Below are positions 16,228 to 25,410 of a stretch of 64,000 nucleotides of DNA, piece by piece. Below the pieces are notes generated by a model. That model did not search any database. It was not told the DNA's origin and was given only the letters and a program-made list of their open reading frames with translations. The stretch is from Actinophytocola oryzae (lineage in GTDB: Bacteria > Actinomycetota > Actinomycetes > Mycobacteriales > Pseudonocardiaceae). A program made the position numbers and the translations under genes. The stretch covers positions 1-64,000 of the forward strand of contig NZ_SOCP01000020.1 of assembly GCF_004364325.1 (NCBI RefSeq). The letters run 5' to 3'. Every line of letters starts with the position of its first letter. Within the stretch, counting starts at the first letter, position 1.

Positions 16228-19200
16228 ACACTGGATCGAGCGGCTACGGAGCGAACGCGCCGGAAGACGAGCGGCGGTGGCGAACCTGGCTCGCCGGGCG
16301 GCTCCGCGACCTCGTCGGAAGGCCGGTCGGTGAGCACGAGCTCGACCGGCCGCTGCACGAGTTCGGCGTGTCGTCGCGGGACGCGACCGCGCTTGCCGCG
16401 GAGATCGGCGAACTCCTCGGCCGCGAGCTGCCGAGCACCCTAGTGTGGACCGCGCCCACGATCGCGGAACTGGCCGGGTCGCTCGCCGCGCCGCCCGGGA
16501 CGCCCGACTCCTCCTCGGAGCCGGTCGTCCCGCGGGACGAACCGGTCGCGGTGGTCGGTGTCGCCTGCCGGTTCCCCGGCGCATCCGGTCCCCGGACGTT
16601 CTGGTCGATGCTGACCGATGGCGGCGACGCCATCGGCACGGTGCCGGCCGGGCGGTGGGAACGGTTCGCCCCGCCGGCCGCCACGACGGATCTGCCGCGC
16701 CACGGCGCCTTCCTGGACGACGTGGCCGGATTCGACGCCGAGTTCTTCGGGATCGGTCCGCACGAGGCCGAGGTGATGGATCCGCAGCAGCGCCTGCTGC
16801 TGGAACTCACCTGGGAGGCGCTCGCCGACGCGGGTATTCCCGCGGAGTCGTTGCGCGGCAGCGACTGCGGAGTGTTCGCCGGCCTGTCCGCCACGGAGTA
16901 CGGCCAGCTGACGATGTCCGATCCGGACCGTGTCGACGCCTGGTCGGGCACCGGTGCCGCCGCGTCGATAGCCGCCAACCGGGTGTCCTACGCGCTCGGT
17001 GCGCACGGCCCCAGCATCACCGTCGACACCGCGTGCTCGTCGTCGCTGGTCGCGGTGCACCTCGCCGTGCGTGCCCTGGCCGACGGCGAGGCGTCCGCCG
17101 CGATCGTCGGCGGTGTCAACGTGCTGTTGTCGCCGTCGGTCACCGCGAACTTCGCGCGTGCCGGTGTGCTCGCGGGCGACGGCCGGTGCAAGCCGTTCGA
17201 CGCCGCCGCGGACGGGATCGTGCGCGGCGAGGGCTGCGGTGTCGTGGTCATGAAGCGCCTCGCCGACGCGCAGGAGGCCGGTGACCGGATCCTGGCGGTC
17301 GTCCTGGGCAGCGGGGTCAACTCCGACGGCCGGTCGAACGGGCTCACCGCCCCGCACCCCGACGCCCAGCGGAGGCTGCTCACCAGGGCGTACGCCAAGG
17401 CCGGGGTGTCGGTTCGCGCGCTGGACTACGTGGAGGCCCACGGCACCGGGACGCCGCTCGGCGACCCGATCGAGGCCGGGGCGCTGGCCACGGTGTTCGG
17501 CGCGGGACGAAAACCGGAGCGCCCGCTGCTGGTCGGCTCGGTGAAGGGCAACATCGGGCACCTGGAGGGCGCGGCGGGCATGGCCGGGTTCATCAAGGTC
17601 GTGCTGAGCCTGCGGAACGGGCGGATCCCGGCAAGCCGGCACCACACCACCCCCAGTCCGCACATCGACTTCGCGGCTGGCCGGCTCCGGGTCGTGACCG
17701 CGAACACCGACTGGCCGCGCTACGCGGGCGTCGCCAGGGCAGGGGTGTCGTCGTTCGGGTTCGGTGGGACGAACGCCCACGTCGTGCTGGAGGAGTGGCC
17801 GGACCTCCGCCACCGCGGCGGTCCGGCGCGCACGCGTCCGGAGCTGGTGACCCTTTCGGCGCGCTCGGAGCCCCGGCTGCGGGCCCGGGCCCGCGCGCTG
17901 GCGGAAGGCCTTGGCGACGGGCCGGGCGTCGGCGAGGTCGCGGCGGCACTGGCGCACGGCCAGGACCAGGCGCCGGTGCGCGCCGCGATCACCGCGCGCG
18001 ACCTCACCGAGTTGCGGGACCGGCTGTCCGAACTGGGCTCGGGACGGCCGCACCCGTCGGTGCGGACGGGAGGCGGGGACGCAGCCGCTCCGGTGTTCGT
18101 GTTCTCCGGTCACGGTTCCCAGTGGCAGGCGATGGGTGAGCGGCTGATCGAGGAGGAGCCCGCGTTCGCCGGGGCGGTGTCGGAGCTGGATCCCCCCTTC
18201 GCGGCGGTCGCAGGCGTCGAGCTGTCCGCGCTGCTCGACGGCACGGCGGACACCGGTGCGCTGGCCACCCGTCAGCTGGCCCTCTTCGGCACGCAGGTCG
18301 CGCTCACGGAGCTGTGGCGCGGTTACGGCGTGCGGCCCGCCGCGGTCATCGGGCACTCGATGGGCGAGGTCGCCGCCGCCGTCGCGGTCGGGGCGCTGGC
18401 GCCCGAGGACGGTCTGCGCGTGATGGCGGCCCGCGCCGCACTGCTCGGCGAACTCGACACGGCCGGGGCGGGTGCCATGGCCGCGGTGGACCTCGCGCCG
18501 GACGAGCTGCGCGACCTCGGCCGCCGATTCCCCGCCGTGACCGTCGCGGTGTACGCGTCGCCGTCCCAGTGCACCGTCTGCGGCCCTCCCGACCAGGTGG
18601 CGGCGCTCGTGGCACACGTCGCGGCGGGCGGCGGACTGGCCAGGGTCCTGCCGGTCGGCGGCGCCGGGCATTCGGCCGCGGTGGAGCCGCTGCTCGACCG
18701 CTTCCGGGAGTCGGTGGGCCTGCTGGCGGCCGGTACGCCCACCACGGCCTGGTACTCGACGGTGCTGGACGATCCGCGGGCGACACCGGCGTTCGACACC
18801 GCGTACTGGGCCGGGAACCTGCGCCGTCCGGTGCGGTTCACGCACGCCGTCGCCGCGGCCCTCGGCGACGGGCACCGCTTGTTCGTCGAGATCTCGCCGC
18901 ACCCGATCACGGGCGTCGCGATCGAGCAGACCGCCGCCTCGCTGGGCAGCACCGGCGTCGCCGTGGTGCCCAGCCTGCGCCGTGACCCGGACGGCACCTC
19001 CGACGGCTTCGCCACCGCCCTGGCCGCACTGCACGTCTGCGGTCACCCCGAGATCGTGCGGCGCCGGTACCCGGACCGGGTTGTCGTCGACCTGCCGCCG
19101 CCCGTGTGGGAACACCGGACGTACTGGGCGCCGCCCGTCGCCGCCGGTCGGTCCGGACACCACCCGTTCCTCGGCGGGCGAACCGAGGTCCCTGGCACCG

Positions 19201-22200
19201 CCCTCTGGCTGTGGCACGGCGACGTCGGCCTTGCCGCGCACCCGTGGCTCGCGGACCACCCCGTGCACGGCGTCCCGGTCCTACCCGCCGCGGGCACTCT
19301 CGAGCTGCTGCTCGCGGCGGCCACGGAAATCCTGCCGCACCGGCGAAATCCGGAGCTCAGGGACGTGGTGCTGCACGAGGCCCTGCCACTGGCGGAGCGC
19401 ACCCCGGTCTGCGTGTCGGCGGACCGCGGTCCTGGCGAGGAGGTCAGGCTGTCCGTGCTGGCCAACCGCGGCGGGGAATGGGTGCCGCACGCGACGGCCA
19501 CGGCGGTCGTCCTCCGGGCCGCACCGTCCGAAGTGGACGCCGCCGCGATCGTCGCCGGCGTCGTGTCACCCGCCGGCGCAGGCCACCCGCGGTTCGTCCT
19601 GCACCCGGCTCTCGGTGACGCCGGCCTACGGCTGCTGACGTCGGTGGCCGGCGATCCAGGTGACGGGGTCTGGCTCCCGGAGCGGTTCGGCCGGGTCCGC
19701 GTCACCGGAGACCCCCGCCTGGCCACGCGGGCGGCCGCCTCGGCGACCGGCGGGTCCGGCGTCCTCCACCTGCTCGACGACACCGGCGTGGTCCTCGCCG
19801 AACTCGACGGGGTCCGGGTGGCGAGCGTGCGCCGGGCCGACCTGCCGTTCACCCCGGAACGGGTGGCCTACCAGGCCGAATGGGTTCCTCGCGAACCGCC
19901 GGTCACGGCGGTCACGGCGGGGACGTGGGTTCTGGTGCACGACGCCGAGGCCCGGGCCGCCGCGGTCGCGGGCCGGCTCGCCGAGCTGGGACACGAGGCA
20001 CTGCCGGTCCCGCTCGGCCGTCGCGCCGAGCTCGCCTCGCTCGTCGCGGCCCGCGACGTGAGCGGCGTCGTGCTCCTGGCGGGAGACGGTCCGGCCGGGC
20101 CACGCGAGTCGATGGACCTCGTGCTCGCCGCCGCGGACGTCGTCCGCGAGCTGGTCGGGCTCGGCGGCACCCCGCCTCGCCTGTGGCTCGCGACCCGGGA
20201 CGCCGCCGTGATCACCGCCGAGCCGGGCCGGCCCGGCGGCGCGGCGTTGCGCGGGCTGGTCCGGGTGCTGGCCTACGAACATCCCGAACTACGGGCGAGC
20301 TGGATCGACGTCGACGCCGACGAGGACCTGGTCCGTGAGCTGCTGGCGGACGCGCCCGACGACGAGTGCGCGTGGCGGGCACACCGGCGTCACACCCGCG
20401 AGCTGACCCGTGCCGTCCTGTCCGCGGCCGAGGACCCGGTGCCGGTCGTCCGCGACGGCGCCTACCTGATCTCCGGCGGCCTCGGCGGGCTGGGCCTGCT
20501 CGCGGCGCGGTGGCTGGCCGAGCGCGGCGCCACCCGGATCGTCCTGCTGGGCCGCGGGGGACCGCTGGCCGCGGCGGAAGAGGTGATCGGTGAGCTCAGC
20601 GACGGCGGCACCGAGGTGGTCGTGGTGCTGGGCGACGTAGCCACGCCCGGTGTCGCGGAGCGTGCCGTGCGGGGAGCCGTCGCGGACGGTGTCCCACTGC
20701 GTGGCGTCCTGCACGCCGCCGGGGTCCTCGCGGACGGCGCGGTGCTCGCACTGGAACCGGGCGACCTGGCCACCGTGTGGCGTCCGAAGACCGAGGGCGC
20801 CCTTCGCCTGCACGAGGCGTGCGCGGGGCAGGAGCTGGACTGGTGGCTGGCGTTCTCCTCCGCGGCGGCCTTGTTCGGGTCGCCCGGCCAGGCCGCCTAC
20901 GCGACCGCGAACGCGTGGCTCGACGCGTTCACCGCGTGGCGGCGCGCACGGGGACTGCCCGGGACGACGATCCAGTGGGGTCCCTGGGGCGCGGTCGGCG
21001 GTGCCGTGGGACGGCGCAACCCGATCCTCGAACCGATGCCGCCGGGCGAGGGGCTCGCCGCCTTGTCCGCGGTGCTCGCCTCGGGGCGCGGCGAGACGTC
21101 GATCACCAGGATGAACGCGGAGACCGTGCTCGAACTCTTCCCCGGGCTGTCCGCACGTCCGTTCTTCACCTCGCTCGTCGGCCCCGACCGCACCAGCCGG
21201 CCCGCGTTCGACGCCGCCGCCCTGCACGCACTCACCACGCGGGATCCGGAGCACGCGCGGGCCGTCGTCCTCGACCACCTGCGCTCGGTGGTGGCCGAGA
21301 TGATGTGGCGGGACGCCGGGCTGCTCGACCCGCACACCCCGTTGACGGCGCTCGGGCTCGACTCACTGCTGGCGATGCGGGCCCGTGCCGCGATCGAGCG
21401 CGACTTCGGCACGTCGCTCCCGCTGCCGGCGCTGCTGCGGGGTGCCAGCCTGGCCGACCTCGCCGACCAGCTCGTCGGCCGGCTGCTCCCGCGTGCCGTG
21501 GACACTCGCGGCGAGAGGCGGGGACCCCACCCCCGCGACCTCGCCGAACGCTGGGTCGCCCTGCGGTGGCGCGCCGTGCTCGGTGAAGGTGCGGACGTCG
21601 CGGTCGACGTGCCCTTCTCCGCGACCGGCGCGGACGACACGACGGCCGGGCGGCTGTGTGCCGAGGTCGCCGCGGAGCTGGGGCGTGACGTCGCGGCCGG
21701 GGAGCTGTTCGCCGAACCGACCATCGCCGGGATGGCGAATGTCGTCCGGGCGGAGCTGGAAGGCCGCGGCGACGGGCCGGTGCGGGTGCTCGCCGGAGAC
21801 GGGAGCGGCCCGGCGCTGTTCCTGTTCCACGCCGCGGGCAGCCCCACCGCGGCCTACCGGCCGCTGGTCCGGTCGTTGCGCGCGGGCGTGACCGTCTACG
21901 GCATGGAACGCGTCGACGAGCTCGGGACGGTGGAGGCGAAGGCCGCCTGGTACGCCGAGATGATCCGCCTGCGGCAACCCGAAGGCCCCTACCGGCTCGG
22001 TGGCTGGTCCTTCGGAGGGCTACTGGCCCTCGAGACCGCCCGGCAGCTCACCGCGGCCGGCGGCGAGGTCGCCCTGCTGTTCCTGATCGACACGATAATC
22101 CCGCTGCCCGTGGCGGATCGTGCGCACGACGAGGTCCTGCACACCCGCCTGCGCCGGTTCGTCGACTACGTCGAGGAGACCTACCAGATCGGGCTCGGGC

Positions 22201-22586
22201 TGACGGCGGACGAGCTGGCCGGGATGTCCGAGGCCGAGCGCGACGACGTCGTCCTGCGGCGGCTGCGGGAGCGGGTGGCGACGATGGGCGATGCGGTGCT
22301 CGAACACCAGCGGACGTCCTATGTGGACGCCCGGATCGCGGAAAGCCACACCCCCACGACGTACCCCGGACCGGTGCTGCTCTTCCGCGCGAAGGACCCG
22401 CACCCGCTGACCACCACGCTCGACCCGCGCTACCTGCGCACCGACGACACGCTCGGCTGGCACGAGTTCTGCCCCGACCTGGAAGTCGTGCGCGTGCACG
22501 GCGACCACATCACGGTGATCGACCCGCCCCACGTCGCGGTGATCGCGGACCGCGTCTCCGCCGCGCTTTTCGAACCGAGGAGTTGA
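16224..22586 (+). CDS. Type I polyketide synthase, Pks13-like with added DH and KR
   Basis: A 2120-residue megasynthase. Domains in order: N-terminal ACP (about 15-80, FGVSSRDA with phosphopantetheine Ser51, like the FadD32-loaded ACP of Pks13); KS (about 105-520, Cys271 in DTACSSS, His in EAHGTGTPLGD and GNIGHLEG); AT (about 620-915, Ser712 in GHSMGE); DH (about 979-1205, HPVHGVPVLP with His1012 and HPALGDAG with the second acid); KR (about 1406-1625, GGLGGLG and Tyr1559 in GQAAYATAN); ACP (Ser1714 in GLDSL); a second carrier-like domain (about 1773-1850) whose Ser site reads GADDTT and looks dead; thioesterase (1863-end, Ser1929 in GWSFGG, His in VHGDH). It should load an acyl-AMP-derived chain on the N-terminal ACP, condense it with a carboxyacyl unit, reduce or dehydrate the beta-carbon and release by TE. 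ACP-KS-AT-ACP-TE is the Pks13 plan; DH and KR are additions. Confidence 0.93.
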   Translation: MNTGSSGYGANAPEDERRWRTWLAGRLRDLVGRPVGEHELDRPLHEFGVSSRDATALAAEIGELLGRELPSTLVWTAPTIAELAGSLAAPPGTPDSSSEPVVPRDEPVAVVGVACRFPGASGPRTFWSMLTDGGDAIGTVPAGRWERFAPPAATTDLPRHGAFLDDVAGFDAEFFGIGPHEAEVMDPQQRLLLELTWEALADAGIPAESLRGSDCGVFAGLSATEYGQLTMSDPDRVDAWSGTGAAASIAANRVSYALGAHGPSITVDTACSSSLVAVHLAVRALADGEASAAIVGGVNVLLSPSVTANFARAGVLAGDGRCKPFDAAADGIVRGEGCGVVVMKRLADAQEAGDRILAVVLGSGVNSDGRSNGLTAPHPDAQRRLLTRAYAKAGVSVRALDYVEAHGTGTPLGDPIEAGALATVFGAGRKPERPLLVGSVKGNIGHLEGAAGMAGFIKVVLSLRNGRIPASRHHTTPSPHIDFAAGRLRVVTANTDWPRYAGVARAGVSSFGFGGTNAHVVLEEWPDLRHRGGPARTRPELVTLSARSEPRLRARARALAEGLGDGPGVGEVAAALAHGQDQAPVRAAITARDLTELRDRLSELGSGRPHPSVRTGGGDAAAPVFVFSGHGSQWQAMGERLIEEEPAFAGAVSELDPPFAAVAGVELSALLDGTADTGALATRQLALFGTQVALTELWRGYGVRPAAVIGHSMGEVAAAVAVGALAPEDGLRVMAARAALLGELDTAGAGAMAAVDLAPDELRDLGRRFPAVTVAVYASPSQCTVCGPPDQVAALVAHVAAGGGLARVLPVGGAGHSAAVEPLLDRFRESVGLLAAGTPTTAWYSTVLDDPRATPAFDTAYWAGNLRRPVRFTHAVAAALGDGHRLFVEISPHPITGVAIEQTAASLGSTGVAVVPSLRRDPDGTSDGFATALAALHVCGHPEIVRRRYPDRVVVDLPPPVWEHRTYWAPPVAAGRSGHHPFLGGRTEVPGTALWLWHGDVGLAAHPWLADHPVHGVPVLPAAGTLELLLAAATEILPHRRNPELRDVVLHEALPLAERTPVCVSADRGPGEEVRLSVLANRGGEWVPHATATAVVLRAAPSEVDAAAIVAGVVSPAGAGHPRFVLHPALGDAGLRLLTSVAGDPGDGVWLPERFGRVRVTGDPRLATRAAASATGGSGVLHLLDDTGVVLAELDGVRVASVRRADLPFTPERVAYQAEWVPREPPVTAVTAGTWVLVHDAEARAAAVAGRLAELGHEALPVPLGRRAELASLVAARDVSGVVLLAGDGPAGPRESMDLVLAAADVVRELVGLGGTPPRLWLATRDAAVITAEPGRPGGAALRGLVRVLAYEHPELRASWIDVDADEDLVRELLADAPDDECAWRAHRRHTRELTRAVLSAAEDPVPVVRDGAYLISGGLGGLGLLAARWLAERGATRIVLLGRGGPLAAAEEVIGELSDGGTEVVVVLGDVATPGVAERAVRGAVADGVPLRGVLHAAGVLADGAVLALEPGDLATVWRPKTEGALRLHEACAGQELDWWLAFSSAAALFGSPGQAAYATANAWLDAFTAWRRARGLPGTTIQWGPWGAVGGAVGRRNPILEPMPPGEGLAALSAVLASGRGETSITRMNAETVLELFPGLSARPFFTSLVGPDRTSRPAFDAAALHALTTRDPEHARAVVLDHLRSVVAEMMWRDAGLLDPHTPLTALGLDSLLAMRARAAIERDFGTSLPLPALLRGASLADLADQLVGRLLPRAVDTRGERRGPHPRDLAERWVALRWRAVLGEGADVAVDVPFSATGADDTTAGRLCAEVAAELGRDVAAGELFAEPTIAGMANVVRAELEGRGDGPVRVLAGDGSGPALFLFHAAGSPTAAYRPLVRSLRAGVTVYGMERVDELGTVEAKAAWYAEMIRLRQPEGPYRLGGWSFGGLLALETARQLTAAGGEVALLFLIDTIIPLPVADRAHDEVLHTRLRRFVDYVEETYQIGLGLTADELAGMSEAERDDVVLRRLRERVATMGDAVLEHQRTSYVDARIAESHTPTTYPGPVLLFRAKDPHPLTTTLDPRYLRTDDTLGWHEFCPDLEVVRVHGDHITVIDPPHVAVIADRVSAALFEPRS

Positions 22587-22592
22587 GGACCG

Positions 22593-23606
22593 ATGAGCCG
22601 ACACGGAACACTGCGCCGCCGCACGGCGGGAGCACTCGTCGCGGCCCTGCTGGCCGGCGCCGTGCTGCCCGTTCCCGGTGCGGGCGCGACGCCCCGCGCG
22701 GACGCGACGGCCGACGACGGCGCGTGGGTGGTGCGGGAGACACGGATCGACGCACGGACGATCGACCTGGAGATCCGGTCACCCGCACTCGGCATCACCC
22801 CCGGCCTCGTCCGGTTGCTGACGCCACAGGGCTGGTCGAAGGGCGACGGCCGGACGTGGCCGGTGCTGTACCTGCTGCATGGCTGCTGTGACATCGCGGA
22901 CTACAAGGCCTGGACGGAGTACACCGACGTCGAACAGTTCACCGAGGACAAGCCGGCGCTGATCGTGATGCCGACCGCCGGCCGGATCGGCATGTACAGC
23001 GACTGGTGGAACTTCGGGCTGTACGGCAGCCCGAGTTGGGCGACGTTTCACATGACCGAGGTGAGGCAGATCCTGGAACGGGGCTACGGCGCCGGTACCC
23101 GCCGCGCGATCGCCGGGCTCTCGATGGGCGCCTACGGGGCGATGGAGTACGCGAGCCGCTATCCCGGGATGTTCGGCGCCGCCGCGGCCTACAGCGGTGC
23201 GATCGACGTCCTCGCCCCGGGCATCCCCGAGGTGACGCAGGCGAACCTGGTCGCACAGGGGTTCCCGCTCTGGGGCGGGCTCTGGGGTGACCCACTCCTG
23301 CAGCGGGCACGCTGGGAGGACCACAACCCGGCGCTCAAAGTGGACAGTCTGCGGGGAACGCAGCTCTACGTCTCGTGCGGCAACGGGGTGCCCGGCCCGC
23401 TGGACACCGGCTTGATACCACCGGCCGTCGGCGCCCTGATCGAAAGCAACGCGCTGGTGAACACGCTGTTGTTCGTCGACAGGCTTCGCGCGCGGAACAT
23501 CCCCGCCACGATCGACCTCTACGGGGCCGGCACACACACCTGGCCGTACTGGCAGTTCGCCCTCCACCGGTCGTGGCCGGTGCTGGCGAGCGGCATGGGC
23601 ATCTAG
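22593..23606 (+). CDS. Secreted antigen-85-like acyltransferase/esterase
   Basis: A 337-residue alpha/beta hydrolase with an N-terminal Sec signal peptide (LRRRTAGALVAALLAGAVLP, cleavage near AGATPRA). The fold is the esterase D/mycolyltransferase family: VLYLLHGCCD, a YSDWWNFGL segment matching the DWY region of antigen 85, nucleophile Ser177 in GLSMGAYGAMEYASRYP, and His315 in GAGTHTWPYWQ, close to the GTHSWxYW end of mycolyltransferases. It is expected outside the membrane, moving the lipid chain made by the synthase onto a sugar or hydrolysing it. It starts 6 bases after the synthase stop. The GxSMxx loop differs from the mycobacterial SMSG/SMAG form, so acceptor specificity may differ. 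Confidence 0.82.
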   Translation: MSRHGTLRRRTAGALVAALLAGAVLPVPGAGATPRADATADDGAWVVRETRIDARTIDLEIRSPALGITPGLVRLLTPQGWSKGDGRTWPVLYLLHGCCDIADYKAWTEYTDVEQFTEDKPALIVMPTAGRIGMYSDWWNFGLYGSPSWATFHMTEVRQILERGYGAGTRRAIAGLSMGAYGAMEYASRYPGMFGAAAAYSGAIDVLAPGIPEVTQANLVAQGFPLWGGLWGDPLLQRARWEDHNPALKVDSLRGTQLYVSCGNGVPGPLDTGLIPPAVGALIESNALVNTLLFVDRLRARNIPATIDLYGAGTHTWPYWQFALHRSWPVLASGMGI

Positions 23607-23615
23607 GAGGACGCC

Positions 23616-25409
23616 ATGACAACGAGTCCCGAGACATCCGAACCCACCCGGCGAGCCGACGTCACCGAGGACGCCGGCCACCCGACCCTGTCCGACGCGC
23701 TTCGCCACTGGGCGCGCACGCAGGGCGACAGGTGCGCGGTGACCTTCGTGGACTACCGCGTCCGCGACGCCGGCATGGCGACGTCGATGACGTGGCGAAC
23801 GCTGGACGCGCGGGTGGACGCGGTCGCCGCCTGGTGCCAGCGGCGCGCGGTCCGCGGCGACCGCGTCGCGGTGCTGGTCGACCAGTCGCTCGACTACGTC
23901 GTCGCCTTCCTGGGGGCACTGCGTGCCGGTCTGGTCGCCGTCCCGTTGTTCGAACCGACTCCCCTGCCAGGACACGACGAACGGCTCGCCGCGGTGCTCA
24001 CCGACTGCGCGCCGTCGCTCGTGCTCACCGCCCGGCGGCACGGGGACGCGATCGAGCGCTTCCTGACGCGCCGGGGGCTGTCCGGGCCCCGGATCGTCGC
24101 GGTCGACGTGGTGCCACTGGTGTCCGGCCACGACTACGACCCGGTCCCGCTGCGGCCGGACGACATCGCCTACCTTCAGTACACGTCGGGATCGACCCGC
24201 GCACCGGCCGGGGTGATGATCACGCACGCGAACGTCGTCGCGAACGCCCGTCAGGGCATGGCTTCCTACGGGTGTGAGCAGGCACTGACCACGTCCGTCA
24301 GCTGGCTGCCGCTCTTCCACGACATGGGACTCGTCCTCGGCCTCGTCTCCCCGGTCCACGGCGGGTTCCCGGCAACCCTGATGGACCCGCTCGCGTTCCT
24401 GGCCCGGCCACGGCGGTGGCTCGAGCGGCTGGCCGCGACGCGGGGGCCGGTGGTCACCGCCGCACCCAACTTCGCTTACGGCTACACCGCCTCCCGGACC
24501 ACCGAGGCGGAACGTGCGGCACTGCGGCTGGACCACGTCGTCGCCCTCGGCGACGGCAGCGAGCCGGTCCTGCCGTCCACACTGGACACTTTCTATGAAG
24601 CGTTCGCCGACTGCGGGCTCCACCCGAGGATGCACCGGCACACCTACGGGCTGGCCGAGGCCGTCGTGCTGGTCTCGGTGTCCTCCGCGGGGTCCCCACC
24701 CGCCAGGGTGAGTCTCGACCGGACCGCCCTGGCCGCGGGCCGGGCCGAGGTGGTGGCACCCGGCGTCGGCTCCGCGTTGACGCTGGTGTCCGCCGGGCAG
24801 GCCGTCGGGCAGGAGATCCGGATCGTCGACCCGAAGACCGCAACCACGGTGCCGAGCGGTCACGTCGGCGAGATCTGGGTGAGCGGCCCGAACGTCGGCG
24901 TCGGCTACTGGGGCAGGGAGGAGGACACCAGGCACGTGTTCGCCGCGCAGCTCCGCGACGCCGAGGGCGGCATCGTCGAGCCGTGGCCGGAGCGGCCCGG
25001 CTGGCTGCGCACCGGTGACCTCGGTGTGCTGGTGGACGGGGACCTGTACATCACCGGCAGGCAGAAGGACCTGATCATCGTCGACGGGCACAACCACTAC
25101 CCGCAGGACCTCGAGTACACCGTCGAGCAGGCGCACCCCGCCGTCCGCAGGCACGCGGTCGCGGCGTTCTCCGTCCCCGGCGACGAGGGCGAGCAGGTCG
25201 TGGTCGTGGCGGAACGGGCCAGACAGCTGGCGGCCGGGGACCTCGACGTGGCCGACGTCGCGGCGGTGGTCCGGGCATCGGTCTCGCAGCGGCACGGCTT
25301 GGCGCTGCGGGACGTGGTCCTCATCGGACCCGGTGGGCTACCACGCACGTCCAGCGGCAAGATCCAGCGGTCGGCGTGCCGGATCCGCTATGTCGAAAGG
25401 AGTTTCTGA
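23616..25409 (+). CDS. Fatty acyl-AMP ligase, FadD32-like
   Basis: A 597-residue adenylating enzyme with a strong Shine-Dalgarno (GGAGG) 5 bases before the ATG. It shows the FAAL version of the family motifs: YLQYTSGSTRAPAGVMITHANV, SWLPLFHDMGLVLGL, AAPNFAYGYTA, TYGLAEAVVLVS, and the C-terminal GDLYITGRQKDLIIVDGHNHYPQDLEYTVEQ followed by RTSSGKIQRSACR. These are nearly the FadD32 forms, where the NHYPQDLE stretch and the FAAL insertion favour release of acyl-AMP to an ACP rather than CoA. It should load a long fatty acid on the N-terminal ACP of the synthase encoded two genes upstream. This is the strongest single link of the locus to the mycolate condensation system. Confidence 0.92.
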   Translation: MTTSPETSEPTRRADVTEDAGHPTLSDALRHWARTQGDRCAVTFVDYRVRDAGMATSMTWRTLDARVDAVAAWCQRRAVRGDRVAVLVDQSLDYVVAFLGALRAGLVAVPLFEPTPLPGHDERLAAVLTDCAPSLVLTARRHGDAIERFLTRRGLSGPRIVAVDVVPLVSGHDYDPVPLRPDDIAYLQYTSGSTRAPAGVMITHANVVANARQGMASYGCEQALTTSVSWLPLFHDMGLVLGLVSPVHGGFPATLMDPLAFLARPRRWLERLAATRGPVVTAAPNFAYGYTASRTTEAERAALRLDHVVALGDGSEPVLPSTLDTFYEAFADCGLHPRMHRHTYGLAEAVVLVSVSSAGSPPARVSLDRTALAAGRAEVVAPGVGSALTLVSAGQAVGQEIRIVDPKTATTVPSGHVGEIWVSGPNVGVGYWGREEDTRHVFAAQLRDAEGGIVEPWPERPGWLRTGDLGVLVDGDLYITGRQKDLIIVDGHNHYPQDLEYTVEQAHPAVRRHAVAAFSVPGDEGEQVVVVAERARQLAAGDLDVADVAAVVRASVSQRHGLALRDVVLIGPGGLPRTSSGKIQRSACRIRYVERSF

Positions 25410-25410
25410 C

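Noticed and set aside
16440..19268. Open frame of 942 codons on the minus strand
   Set aside because: Antisense to the KS and AT domains of the synthase; composition is Arg/Gly/His shadow sequence without motifs.
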